64,000 bases of DNA from Chitinimonas arctica (GCF_007431345.1 NZ_CP041730.1:372001-436000), one strand, 5' to 3'. Positions 9,232 to 16,574 are shown, counted from the first letter of the stretch. Notes: a model not told the origin generated them from the sequence alone. A program made the numbers and translations.

Positions 9232-9699
9232 TTACGTAAAGTATATACCTGCATCTCTTTGCAGCGCATTCATTGCGGCGGATGTCAAGCGCAATGGTGC
9301 GTCTGGAGGATCGTAATTGTTAAGTCTTACGAAAAGTAGCTCCTTTTCATATTTCTTGAACTGCTCGCCAAGAAAGCGTGGTAACACAAGACGGTCTATA
9401 TTGAAAGGAGATTCCTTTTCCCTCTCTGATATTATCTGAATGTAATAACATTGAACCGCACAGTAAACACCTAAAGCATCTGAAGCTGCATCCATTAGGC
9501 CGGTTTCTAAGCAATGCCGTATATTGTCATTACCTAGTTCGTTGCAAAGGGGGTAAATGCCTTTCGCCAAAAATTCATTATGATCGGTTGGTTGCATTTT
9601 CGCATTAGTTTCAAAAGATGTTTTAAATATAAACTCCTCCCCTCTAATTACTCTGCTTAGGCGGCCGTCTATAATAAAATTTTTTAATTCTTCTTTCAC
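9232..9699 (-). CDS. putative immunity protein, paralogue A1
   Basis: It encodes 155 residues and starts at a GTG (MKEELKNFIIDGRLS). It is homologous over nearly its full length to the gene at 7814-8305 (about 40 percent by eye over the aligned blocks), so the family was duplicated within the array and then diverged. A degenerate toxin end lies 24 bp upstream. No enzyme motif is visible. Confidence 0.55.
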   Translation of the reverse strand: MKEELKNFIIDGRLSRVIRGEEFIFKTSFETNAKMQPTDHNEFLAKGIYPLCNELGNDNIRHCLETGLMDAASDALGVYCAVQCYYIQIISEREKESPFNIDRLVLPRFLGEQFKKYEKELLFVRLNNYDPPDAPLRLTSAAMNALQRDAGIYFT

Positions 9700-9722
9700 T
9701 TTTACTTCCTCGGCATCGAAAT

Positions 9723-9854
9723 TAGTGGATCAATGGTTGGGGGGGGTATCGGATTTGTCGACATTTCTGGTAATCCTAATCAGCCTTCAGTGTAGACCAT
9801 ATGCCCACCAGGAATCCAATTAGAATTGGCACCACTTGAATCGCTCCGGTTTTC
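9723..9854 (-). pseudogene. toxin C-terminus fragment with internal TGA
   Basis: The frame reads SSGANSNWIPGGHMVYTEG, a TGA at 9782-9780, then LGLPEMSTNPIPPQPLIH and a stop. The GANSNWIPGGH pattern resembles the end of secreted nuclease-type toxin tips, but I cannot name it. It precedes the A1 immunity gene by 24 bp. Confidence 0.4.
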
Positions 9855-9970
9855 CTAGACACATACGAGCCTCTTTAAATACTGCCGTTTGTACCCTACC
9901 GGCGACAACCCATAGCTGAAACTGTGACGTCGCTTCGGGATATAAAACATCTCATGTAGTTGAAACATCT

Positions 9971-10058
9971 TTGGTTCGTGCCATCGCCGCTCCCTGCTGG
10001 AAGACGGCGCAGTATAGATCAAAGACAATTTAACCAAAAATTATTGAGGCCTGAACCC
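9971..10058 (-). repeat. degenerate left end of the IS4 element
   Basis: Read on the minus strand, it carries the inverted-repeat sequence (with several changes), TTTGATCTATACTGCGCC and GGAGCGGCGATGGC(A)CGAACCAA. These match 6305-6395. It is a leftover of a second, mostly deleted copy. Confidence 0.7.
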
Positions 10059-10175
10059 GTGTTTCCCGACTCGAATTACCCCTTTTCCTCGCAATATTCT
10101 GAGGGTAATGGTAGTAGGGGCGCTGTTATGAACGCCGAATAGGGCTCAAGGGGCCAATTTGTTAGCTCTTGCTGC

Positions 10176-10502
10176 TCAGTACTCAAATTTAACCGTATAT
10201 TTCCAGCTTCCATCCTCCCGCAGGCTAACTGAGTACAAAGCACGGCTCCAAACTTTTTGGTACTCTCGAAATAAGTCAGAAAGCCTATATAGGCAGGAAT
10301 ATATTTCATCGGTTGGCCCTACAATCTCTCTATGACCCTCAGGGCTTGAAATAGAGATCGCCATTTTTTCCCGTCCCTGGCTCTCCTCGCGCTCCACGAG
10401 CATCTCAGCAGAACGCCATGATTCCGGAGTTGCCATTATCAAAGCGTTGGCTACCTCTAGATCTATTGGCGCCTGTCTGTCAATTAATGAATTCATCTTC
10501 AA
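10176..10502 (-). CDS. YezG/DUF600-like immunity protein
   Basis: It encodes 108 residues. The layout ANALIMATPESWRSAEMLVE, then YSCLYRLSDLFREY, then a closing DGSWKYTVKFEY fits the YezG-type immunity fold, which ends in a W-and-Y strand pair. Family members neutralise toxin tips of Bacillus LXG and proteobacterial Rhs proteins. A decayed toxin end stops 18 bp upstream. It is likely cytoplasmic and intact. Confidence 0.5.
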   Translation of the reverse strand: MKMNSLIDRQAPIDLEVANALIMATPESWRSAEMLVEREESQGREKMAISISSPEGHREIVGPTDEIYSCLYRLSDLFREYQKVWSRALYSVSLREDGSWKYTVKFEY

Positions 10503-10520
10503 TCCCTCCGCTTCGGCTCG

Positions 10521-10622
10521 TCACTGACTTAACACGGAAAGAGCTCTCACGAGATTTCCATCCTGAGTTATGTAATAAGTGGAAGCAAACAGCCTATATT
10601 TTCCCGTGTTTCGGATCGGTTG
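10521..10622 (-). pseudogene. toxin C-terminus fragment cut by IS66 end
   Basis: The frame reads NTGKYRLFASTYYITQDGNL, VRALSVLSQ and a stop, 18 bp before the immunity gene. Its upstream side is replaced by the IS66 end beginning at 10623. This explains why only about 30 residues remain. Confidence 0.35.
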
Positions 10623-10653
10623 GTAAGCGTACGCCCAGCACCCGCTTGACGAA

Positions 10654-11232
10654 TCAGACCTTGATCTCTGCCAGCAGCCGATCAACAGCGGCAGTGTCGA
10701 AGCGCTTTGCATCGAACGAACCTCCACACCATTCCAGCATTGCGTCATGCTCTTCATGTGCTGGGTCGGCGATGATTTCAAGGAGTTCGCCATAGCCCCA
10801 CGGGCCGCCGACGTCCTCTGGCGGACACGCATTCTCACCGCCCAAGCAGATGGCCTGCGTCAAGGCTGGATCGCGTGGAACAGCCCTGCGGACTCGCATC
10901 GAATGGGTCCATCCGTCCCCGAAGTCATGCAAGTGGGTGAAGTTCTTGGTCCTGCCTAGCGCCCGTTTCAGCGTCACACGACTTTCGGCGAGGACGGCGC
11001 CACCCCAGTCCGGGTCAGGCGTGCCGTAGGATTCGTCCACGAACTGGAATTCGTGCATATGGCAGCCACACCATCCCATCGCATACTGCAAGATCATGTG
11101 CAGTTTGGGTAAGGTCACCGTCTCGGGCACCGCTACTTCGCGCCATACCTTGGGCTCGACATCGTCGAGTTCAACATGCAGAAATAGCATTTGGGTTGCT
11201 CGCGGCGCGAGGGTATAGATCTTTGCGGTCAT
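10654..11232 (-). CDS. plasmid pRiA4b ORF-3 family protein, IS66 passenger
   Basis: It encodes about 192 residues. Family marks are MLFLHVELDDVEPKVWREV, LPKLHMILQYAMGW, FTHLHDFGDGWTHSMRV and a CPPEDVGGPWGYGE ending. The ATG at 11232 lies two bases after the transposase stop, so it was co-translated with it. Such genes occur as passengers in some IS66 elements; their biochemical role is unknown. It is intact although the transposase is truncated. Confidence 0.8.
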   Translation of the reverse strand: MTAKIYTLAPRATQMLFLHVELDDVEPKVWREVAVPETVTLPKLHMILQYAMGWCGCHMHEFQFVDESYGTPDPDWGGAVLAESRVTLKRALGRTKNFTHLHDFGDGWTHSMRVRRAVPRDPALTQAICLGGENACPPEDVGGPWGYGELLEIIADPAHEEHDAMLEWCGGSFDAKRFDTAAVDRLLAEIKV

Positions 11233-11234
11233 CG

Positions 11235-11837
11235 TCAGGCAGCCAATCGTGTGCGCTGTTCTTGTTGGGCCCAGTGCCACGGCAGTAGCTTGTCGATCTG
11301 ATTGACGGGATGGTCGGTGATACACGCCAGGATATCGCGCAAATAAGCCATCGGATCGAGCCCATTCAATTTGGCCATGCCAATCAGGCTGTACATCGCT
11401 GCCGCGCTTTCGCCACCAGCGTTCGAGCCGGGAAATAGGTAATTTTTTCGCCCCAACGCTACCGCAGGCAAGGCACGTTCCGCCGCATTATTGTCGATCT
11501 CAAGCTCGCCATCGGCGAGATAGCGCGACAGCGCTGTCCAACGAGCCAGGGCGTAGCGGATCCCACCCGCCAGTTCGGACTTGCTCGATACCTGGATCAG
11601 CGTCTGATACAGCCAGTCATGCAGGTCATTGACGATCGGCAGAGCATGTTGTTGTCGGGTCTGCCGCCTACTACCCGGCGGCTGGCCTCGAATCCGGCTC
11701 TCAACCTCGTACAGTGCGGCAATACGTGACAGGGCTTCGGCGACGATCGGGCTGGCTTGTGCCACATGAATTTCATAGAACTTGCGGCGGACGTGCGCCC
11801 AGCAGGCAGCCTCGTGAATGTGGCCGGCACCCATCAT
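11235..11837 (-). pseudogene. IS66 transposase, C-terminal part
   Basis: Motifs are EAACWAHVRRKFYEIHVAQ, SRYLADGELEIDNNAAERA and LFPGSNAGGESAAAMYSLI, the DDE core end and C-terminal domain of IS66 TnpC. It is about 200 residues long, against some 500 in intact transposases. The N-terminal DNA-binding part has been lost at the IS3 junction. Confidence 0.85.
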
Positions 11838-11879
11838 GCGTTCAAGTTCTCCAAGTACGCAGCGCGCTATCTTGCCAAA

Positions 11880-12373
11880 GCACAGTACCGCTTCAATCGA
11901 CGCGCTGGTCTGAAATCCATCGTGCCGCGTCTGCTAATTGAATCGTCGTCGCGAAGCCATGCCCACGCGGACGCACAGGCCCGCCGCTCGGAGATGCCAT
12001 GCCGCTCAATCAACTGCCTGGCTGCGGCACACCTTGCTGCGGGCCGAATCAGTTTTTTCCTAGCACTTCCTTGAGCATGTCGATATCCAGCGCCTGGTTG
12101 GCGACCAGGCGCTTGAGCCGGGCATTCTCATCCTAAAGCTGTTTGAGTCGCTTGGCTTCGGACACATCCATGCCGCCGAACTTGTTCCGCCAGTTGTAGA
12201 ACGTCGCATCCGAGATGCCGTGTTTGCGGCAGAGCTCTGCCGCCGTAACACCAGCTTCTGCTTCTTTCAGGATGGCAATGATCTGCGCTTCAGTGAATCG
12301 GGACTTCCTCATGAGGGGCTCCTTTGCCCTTCATGCTAACTAATTCCTGGTAGACCTGGATGGGGAAAGGTCA
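11880..12373 (-). mobile_element. IS3-family element, left part
   Basis: It ends outward at 12373 with TGACCTTTCCCCATCCAGGT (minus strand), the same terminal sequence as at 3052. OrfA is complete except for a stop codon. The beginning of OrfB (RQLIERHGISERRACAS) is visible and then fails. The boundary with IS66 is not sharp. Confidence 0.75.
12049..12312 (-). pseudogene. IS3 OrfA with internal TAG
   Basis: MRKSRFTEAQIIAILKEAEA is followed by a helix-turn-helix region (LCRKHGISDATFYNWRNKFG), then KRLKQL, a TAG at 12137-12135, and DENARLKRLVANQALDIDML, the leucine-zipper end. One nonsense codon inactivates it. Confidence 0.85.
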
Positions 12374-12417
12374 GCACAATAAATAAAAGTATGCTTCACT
12401 TGCTAAAAGATACGCAC

Positions 12418-12933
12418 TCAACGGGAGTGCTTGGGCACATAGAGGGACATTGCAGTAACAACTGCAGCAGAGCCTTCCTTGTCGTCTGCGAAGGCCCCAA
12501 ACGCTCTACCGTGTTCCGACCTATTTCGATCGTCCAACATCCTGAGGTCATCAAAGGTCAATAGATCTTTTTGGCCGGATTCAATCACTAAGACCATCTT
12601 CTGCGAGAGTAAAATACCTTCTCTCGACGTCCAGGCCGCTATGGCTTGAAGTGCAATATCTTTCGATACATGACGCTTAAGATAAGGCAGTGCTGCGGAT
12701 TCAATAATTTCGTTGGGAATAGAATAAAGTTTCGGACACACCAGCCTGTAATACTTACTTAAAGACAATGCACTGCCGCCTTTGCAACCGGGCACAAAGC
12801 CTGCCTTGACAGTGGCGGCGTAGTTGATCGAACGGAGCGCCTGCAACCAAACGTCCGGCTCTTTCTTTGCTTGGCCCGAAGCCGTGATGCCAATAAGGAC
12901 AAATGCGAAAAGCGGCAAATGAGTAAGTTTCAT
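12418..12933 (-). CDS. hypothetical secreted protein
   Basis: It encodes about 171 residues with a clear Sec signal peptide (MKLTHLPLFAFVLIGITASG, cleavage near AQA/KK). The mature part has two cysteines (PGCKGG and LVCPKLY) that could form a disulfide, and two helical segments. No enzyme motif is seen. An in-frame ATG four codons upstream (12945) is the alternative start. Confidence 0.55.
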   Translation of the reverse strand: MKLTHLPLFAFVLIGITASGQAKKEPDVWLQALRSINYAATVKAGFVPGCKGGSALSLSKYYRLVCPKLYSIPNEIIESAALPYLKRHVSKDIALQAIAAWTSREGILLSQKMVLVIESGQKDLLTFDDLRMLDDRNRSEHGRAFGAFADDKEGSAAVVTAMSLYVPKHSR

Positions 12934-13098
12934 GGCGAGCCTCAACGTTGAAGTGGTGGCATCCAGTGTTGCGCAGCAGCTTAAGACAAAGATTTGGATA
13001 GTCCATTTAAATGGATAGGCGGATTTTTCCCAGTTGCCCGCTGTAATTTTCGTTTTTCAAAGTAATAATAGTCGATCAAACAGGGAAAAAATCCATCA

Positions 13099-13206
13099 AT
13101 GACAGCGCCCGACTTTCCGGGTGGTCAGCAGCTTAAGCCGAGTTCGCCAAGGCGGCGATGGCTGGCAGAGCTTCGAGGCCAGCTGGTTGCGTCCTGCCGC
13201 GTCTAG
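13099..13206 (+). pseudogene. possible remnant of a phage replication gene
   Basis: The 324 bases between 12946 and 13269 hold no full gene. A 35-codon frame starts MTAPDFPGGQQLKPSSPRRR. Its place just before a DnaC-type loader is where lambda-like phages keep the initiator (O-type) gene. Evidence is positional only. Confidence 0.2.
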
Positions 13207-13269
13207 CGCTGCACCCGCTACGGCCCGTATCAACCAACTCCCGACGAACTACGGCCAAGGAGGGCTGCT

Positions 13270-14064
13270 GTGATGCTGGCGACGAAATCGACCCTTGCCC
13301 ACCTGCTGCAGATCCATGAGCCACCATTGGAGTGTGTGGACCACTGCCCGCAGCACGGCCAGTTTCTGGCCAGGTGCCACATCGGCAGCAAGTTCGGAAC
13401 ATGCCCGACCTGCACGGCGGAAGCCAATGCGGCCAAGGAAGCCCGTGAACGCCAGGAAGCCGAGCGCGAAGCGCAACTGCGTTGGCAGCGCCAACTAGGC
13501 TCGTCGGGCATTCACGAGCACTTTCATGACCGAAAGATCGGGAACTACCACGTCACCCACGAGGGCCAGCGACGGGCGCGTGCCTTCGCTGAAGCCTATG
13601 CGGAAGAGTTTGCTGGTAAGCACTCGGGTCGTTGCGCGGTCTTCGTGGGGCAAACCGGTACCGACAAGAACCACCTTGCCTGCGGTATCGCCATGCGCAT
13701 CATGGCGCGTTACCAGCGCTCGGCAATGTTCACCACCGTATCGTCCATGATCATGCGCATTCCGGAAGCGAAGCGTTTTGACTCGGAGATGCGCCAAAGC
13801 GAAGCCATTGCACTCTTCACCTACCCCTCGCTGCTGATCCTGGACGAGGTGGGGGTGCAATCCAGTACCGACTCGGAAGCGCGCGCGCTATTCGACGTCT
13901 TGAACGGCCGCTACGAGCAACGCAAGGCGACCATCCTGCTGAGCAATCTGGATGTGGCGGGCGTACAGAACGCCATTGGGCCACGCCTATTTGATCGCTT
14001 GCGCGAAGACGGCGGCGAAGTGGTGCCGTTTGACTGGGCGGGTGGACGGGGGACGCTGGCATGA
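13270..14064 (+). CDS. DnaC-like replicative helicase loader (phage type)
   Basis: The protein has 264 residues (GTG at 13270, or ATG at 13273). The N-terminus has a Cys-rich zinc-type segment (CVDHCPQHG, then CPTC at 45-48) and a charged helix. The AAA+ part has Walker A GQTGTDKN at 127-134 and Walker B LLILDEVG at 187-194. The usual third G of GTGKN is D here. DnaC-type proteins deliver the replicative helicase to the phage origin. The end overlaps the next gene by four bases (ATGA). Confidence 0.8.
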   Translation: MMLATKSTLAHLLQIHEPPLECVDHCPQHGQFLARCHIGSKFGTCPTCTAEANAAKEARERQEAEREAQLRWQRQLGSSGIHEHFHDRKIGNYHVTHEGQRRARAFAEAYAEEFAGKHSGRCAVFVGQTGTDKNHLACGIAMRIMARYQRSAMFTTVSSMIMRIPEAKRFDSEMRQSEAIALFTYPSLLILDEVGVQSSTDSEARALFDVLNGRYEQRKATILLSNLDVAGVQNAIGPRLFDRLREDGGEVVPFDWAGGRGTLA

Positions 14065-14465
14065 GAGATTTTTACGAACAGGCCTTTCTGCTGCGCAATT
14101 CGACGATCAAGCAGCGGTGCTGGGAAGCCATCAAGGGGCTATCCAGGGATGGCAATCTGCTGGAGGTGATCGTTCGCCCCTATCGCCAGCACCGCAGCAT
14201 AGGGCAGAACCGCCGCTACTGGCTGCTGGTAAACGTGATTGCTGACGACACCGGCAACGATCCCCAGTACCTGCACGAAATGCTCAAGTTGCGCTTCCTG
14301 GGTGCGGTCGAGGTGGTCGTGGCCGGGCAGTCGTTCACCGTGCCGAAAAGCACCACCACGCTGAATATCCAGACATTCGGCGAGTACATGACACGCGTCG
14401 AAGCCTGGGCCGCAACCGAACTGGGTTGTGCCATTCCTGCGGGGGCTTGGTATGGCTACCGCTGA
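14061..14465 (+). CDS. ninB: NinB-like recombination protein
   Basis: It encodes 134 residues matching lambda NinB. The pattern is VRPYRQHRSIGQNRRYWLLV near 55-73 and TLNIQTFGEYMTRVEAWA near the end. NinB proteins bind single-stranded DNA and assist phage recombination. The start overlaps the loader gene stop, and the end overlaps the DUF1364 start by 14 bases, giving a tightly packed nin-type operon. Confidence 0.8.
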   Translation: MRDFYEQAFLLRNSTIKQRCWEAIKGLSRDGNLLEVIVRPYRQHRSIGQNRRYWLLVNVIADDTGNDPQYLHEMLKLRFLGAVEVVVAGQSFTVPKSTTTLNIQTFGEYMTRVEAWAATELGCAIPAGAWYGYR

Positions 14466-14745
14466 CAAGACGCGCTATGTACGCTCGAAATCGATTCGCC
14501 GGGCTGCCAGGGGCATGCCCTGCGCCTATTGAGGTCGCAACGATGGCACCACGGTATGGGCGCACAGTAACCGCCAGCGCGATGGCAAGGGGATGGGTAT
14601 CAAAGCCACAGATACAGCTGGCGCTTTCCTCTGCCATGGCTGCCACCACGAACTGGATGCCGGCGGCTTGGCAGCCGATGAAGCGTGCGCCATGTTCGAC
14701 GTGGCCCGTGAACGCTCCGCTGCCTGGTGTAAGGCGCTGGCATGA
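14452..14745 (+). pseudogene. DUF1364 (YbcO-type) nuclease, TGA at a zinc Cys
   Basis: The frame MATADKTRYVRSKSIRRAAR is followed by GMPCAY, then TGA at 14530-14532, then GRNDGTTVWAHSN, KGMGIKATDTAGAFLCHGCH and HELDAGG. DUF1364 proteins are phage nuclease-like proteins of the nin region with a CxxC/HNH-like core. The stop sits where the second cysteine of CxYC is expected. The rest of the frame is perfectly conserved, so the mutation looks recent. Confidence 0.75.
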
Positions 14746-14957
14746 AGCCGGATTGCCGACGTTGCGCGCACCTGTCCGTGTTCGCCAACTGTGGGGCGGT
14801 ACTGCAGGGCCGGGTTAGAAAGGTGGATGGCACGCCTTATCTGCCTGGCGTGCTCACTGGCCCATCCAACCCCACCGCCTGGGCAGCCCGGTGCGGCGCA
14901 TTCAACGATAAGGGCTATGCGGCCAGCCTCCCGAAGATAGGGCCGCAATGGACATGA
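14742..14957 (+). CDS. small phage protein with Cys pairs
   Basis: It encodes 71 residues, overlaps the previous stop (ATGA), and overlaps the rusA start by 10 bases. CRRCAHLSVFANCGAV and AARCGAF give four to five cysteines, suggesting a small zinc-binding protein. The function is unknown. Confidence 0.6.
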   Translation: MKPDCRRCAHLSVFANCGAVLQGRVRKVDGTPYLPGVLTGPSNPTAWAARCGAFNDKGYAASLPKIGPQWT

Positions 14958-15421
14958 ACCCGATAACAACAGAAAGCAATATGGAACTAAAGACACTGAG
15001 TTTTACCGTGCCCGGCGAGCCGCAAGGCAAGGGGCGCGGGCGCATTGTGCGCTGGGGCACCAAGGCCGGCATCAAGACGCCGGAAAAGACCGTCGCCTAT
15101 GAGGGCTTGGTCGCCCATAGCGCTGCACAGGCAATGGATGGCGTTATACCCATAGAAGGAGCCGTCGCCGTGACCATGCGCATTACCGTCTCGGTACCGG
15201 GTTCCTGGCCCAAGCGTCGCTGCGAGCAAGCCCTCGCTGGTCGTGTGCTGCCGACCACCAAGCCAGATATCGACAATGTCGAGAAGGCGATCTTTGACGG
15301 GCTAAACGGCGTGGCCTGGTGCGATGACGTGCAGGTGGTTGAAGTCCGCAAGCAGAAGCGTTACGGCGAGCTGCCCGGTGTGGTTGTGTCCATCCAGACG
15401 CTGGAAGTGGGGGCCGCATGA
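14948..15421 (+). CDS. rusA: RusA Holliday-junction resolvase
   Basis: RusA-type endonucleases cut four-way junctions during phage recombination. The protein has FTVPGEPQGKGRGRIV at the N-terminus and the catalytic block KPDIDNVEKAIFDGLNG with D107 and D109, then WCDDVQV with D126/D127, as in E. coli RusA. Starts at 14948, 14954 or 14981 (MELKTLSF) are possible; the last gives the more usual length. The end overlaps the next gene by four bases. Confidence 0.85.
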   Translation: MDMNPITTESNMELKTLSFTVPGEPQGKGRGRIVRWGTKAGIKTPEKTVAYEGLVAHSAAQAMDGVIPIEGAVAVTMRITVSVPGSWPKRRCEQALAGRVLPTTKPDIDNVEKAIFDGLNGVAWCDDVQVVEVRKQKRYGELPGVVVSIQTLEVGAA

Positions 15422-15636
15422 AGATCCCCCACAACTCTATCCGCAGCAGCCTGGCTAAGCACGCTACGACCGGCCCGGCCGGCGATGCCGAACTAAAGCA
15501 ACTACGCGCAGCCGTGTGGCACCAGCAAGGCATCGTCATTGTGCGACTGGATGATATTCCGGACGACTGGGACCGCCTGCACCTGGCGAACATCGCCACC
15601 CAACTTTATGGACAACGCACCAAGGAGGCCCGCTAA
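15418..15636 (+). CDS. hypothetical phage protein
   Basis: It encodes 72 residues starting with ATGA overlap to rusA and sharing one base with the next start. It has LKQLRAAVWHQQGIVIVRLD, DIPDDWDRLHLANIATQLYG. The family is unknown. Operon position in a nin-like block supports it as real. Confidence 0.6.
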   Translation: MKIPHNSIRSSLAKHATTGPAGDAELKQLRAAVWHQQGIVIVRLDDIPDDWDRLHLANIATQLYGQRTKEAR

Positions 15637-15929
15637 TGGCAATTTTTAAGAGCGTGCCGCAAGCACTGCATTGCGCCTACACCATCCAGGCTTACGAGAT
15701 TGGCGCCGAAAGCGCCATGACCAAGGCACTGCGCCGCATCATGATGGAACTTGGCATTTGGGAGGAACCCGGCGCGACGAATTCATCGGTGGACTTCAGT
15801 GGCCTTGACCGCATTGAAGTCCGCGCCCAATGCGCCATGATTCGCCAGATGGTGGACGATCATCTGCCGTGGGCAGAGCGCTGCGCCATCGTGGCCCGCT
15901 ATGTGGCTGAGGAGGCAGCAACGGTGTGA
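15636..15929 (+). CDS. hypothetical phage protein
   Basis: It encodes 97 residues. The end (RIEVRAQCAMIRQMVDDHLP, then ERCAIVARY) has the look of a late-operon protein seen in Burkholderia-type prophages. It is the last gene of the phage block; no antiterminator, lysis or structural gene follows. Confidence 0.55.
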   Translation: MAIFKSVPQALHCAYTIQAYEIGAESAMTKALRRIMMELGIWEEPGATNSSVDFSGLDRIEVRAQCAMIRQMVDDHLPWAERCAIVARYVAEEAATV

Positions 15930-16049
15930 CAGTGAGTTGGCCTTGCGCAGGAAATGCGGAGGGTCAACTTAAACACGAGTGCAACGTAAAGAAGCAACCT
16001 TATTCACGTAATTGTCCATGGGTATTAATCGCATTGTTGCGCGCTTGCG

Positions 16050-16065
16050 TTAATTGCGCAATTAA
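16050..16065. repeat. perfect 16-bp palindrome
   Basis: TTAATTGCGCAATTAA is a perfect inverted repeat of 8+8 bases without spacer. It lies 12 bp before the 12-bp repeat array. It could bind a dimeric regulator or be part of an origin. Confidence 0.7.
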
Positions 16066-16077
16066 AAGCACCTCATA

Positions 16078-16164
16078 AACGCCGTAATAAACGCCGTAAT
16101 AAACGATATAGTAAACGATATAGTAAACGATATAGTAAACGGAATAATAAGCGACGTTATAAAC
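16078..16164. repeat. seven 12-bp iteron-like tandem repeats
   Basis: Units in order are AACGCCGTAATA twice, AACGATATAGTA three times, AACGGAATAATA and AGCGACGTTATA, then a trailing AAC. The shared pattern is AACG-N5-(A/G)TA. The 12-bp period, AT-rich half and neighbouring palindrome are like initiator or repressor binding arrays near replication regions. The 429-base gap from 15930 to 16358 holds nothing else except the promoter at 16249. Confidence 0.8.
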
Positions 16165-16248
16165 ATCTTCGGAATATTCCTAGTCACCACTATGGCAGGC
16201 TTCCAGAAAACCACAGGGTATTAAAATTAGTCGCGAGCTAGGAGGGTG

Positions 16249-16277
16249 TTGACAGAGGGGGTGAACTACACTACCTT
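16249..16277 (+). promoter_or_regulatory. possible sigma-70 promoter
   Basis: TTGACA at 16249-16254 matches the -35 consensus. Seventeen bases later is TACCTT, a weak -10. It points to the two small genes at 16359 and 16599. Confidence 0.35.
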
Positions 16278-16358
16278 TCACCCAGCTGGCAACTATATTG
16301 GGGCTCAGGAGTTTGTAATCCCTATTTTAATAACTGATGCTTCTTTAAAGGGGTAGTC

Positions 16359-16574
16359 ATGAAGACGTGTATGATATACGGGGATATGTCATCGGACAGA
16401 GCCGGTGAGCAATATCCTAGCGTGCCAGTTTGTGATAAGTGCGCTTCCCATGTAACGGCTAATCGCGAAAGCTCATGCATTGTAAATATGTGGGAATATG
16501 ACCCAAGTCTAGGAGATGCCTGTGAGTTTTGTGGCGAGACCATTGAGGACGAGGCAACGGGGAATTGCAACTAG
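16359..16574 (+). CDS. small Cys-rich protein, possible zinc ribbon
   Basis: It encodes 71 residues with CDKCASHV near residue 25 and CEFCGETI near 55, two CxxC knuckles that together could hold one zinc ion. The family is not recognised. The next gene follows after 24 bp, so they may be co-transcribed. Confidence 0.5.
   Translation: MKTCMIYGDMSSDRAGEQYPSVPVCDKCASHVTANRESSCIVNMWEYDPSLGDACEFCGETIEDEATGNCN

Larger units (their letters stand above)
10623..11870 (-). mobile_element. IS66-family element, right part only
   Basis: The outer end GTAAGCGTACGCCCAGC at 10623 has the GTAAGCG start typical of IS66 terminal repeats. Inside are a pRiA4b ORF-3-type passenger gene and the C-terminal part of the transposase. 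The left part, with tnpA, tnpB and the transposase N-terminus, is missing. Around 11.87 kb the sequence passes into IS3 debris. The left boundary is approximate. Confidence 0.7.

Noticed and set aside
3045..12380. Intact composite transposon between the two IS3 ends
   Set aside because: The flanks (GTGCATT at the left, GCACAAT at the right) show no direct target duplication, and both IS copies lack their inner ends. Only the remnant layout is reported.
14530..14532. Selenocysteine at the TGA in the DUF1364 gene
   Set aside because: A Cys-to-TGA change suggests it at first, but there is no convincing SECIS hairpin just downstream, no selenoprotein genes nearby, and neighbouring genes carry other nonsense codons.
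16078..16164. CRISPR array
   Set aside because: The units are 12 bp, directly adjacent and without spacers, and no cas gene is present.
16026..16240. Lys/Arg-rich repeat peptide (KRRN and KRYS units) read through the 12-bp repeats
   Set aside because: Twelve bases are four codons, so any open frame through the array is repetitive. This frame has no ATG, GTG or TTG start and no ribosome site.
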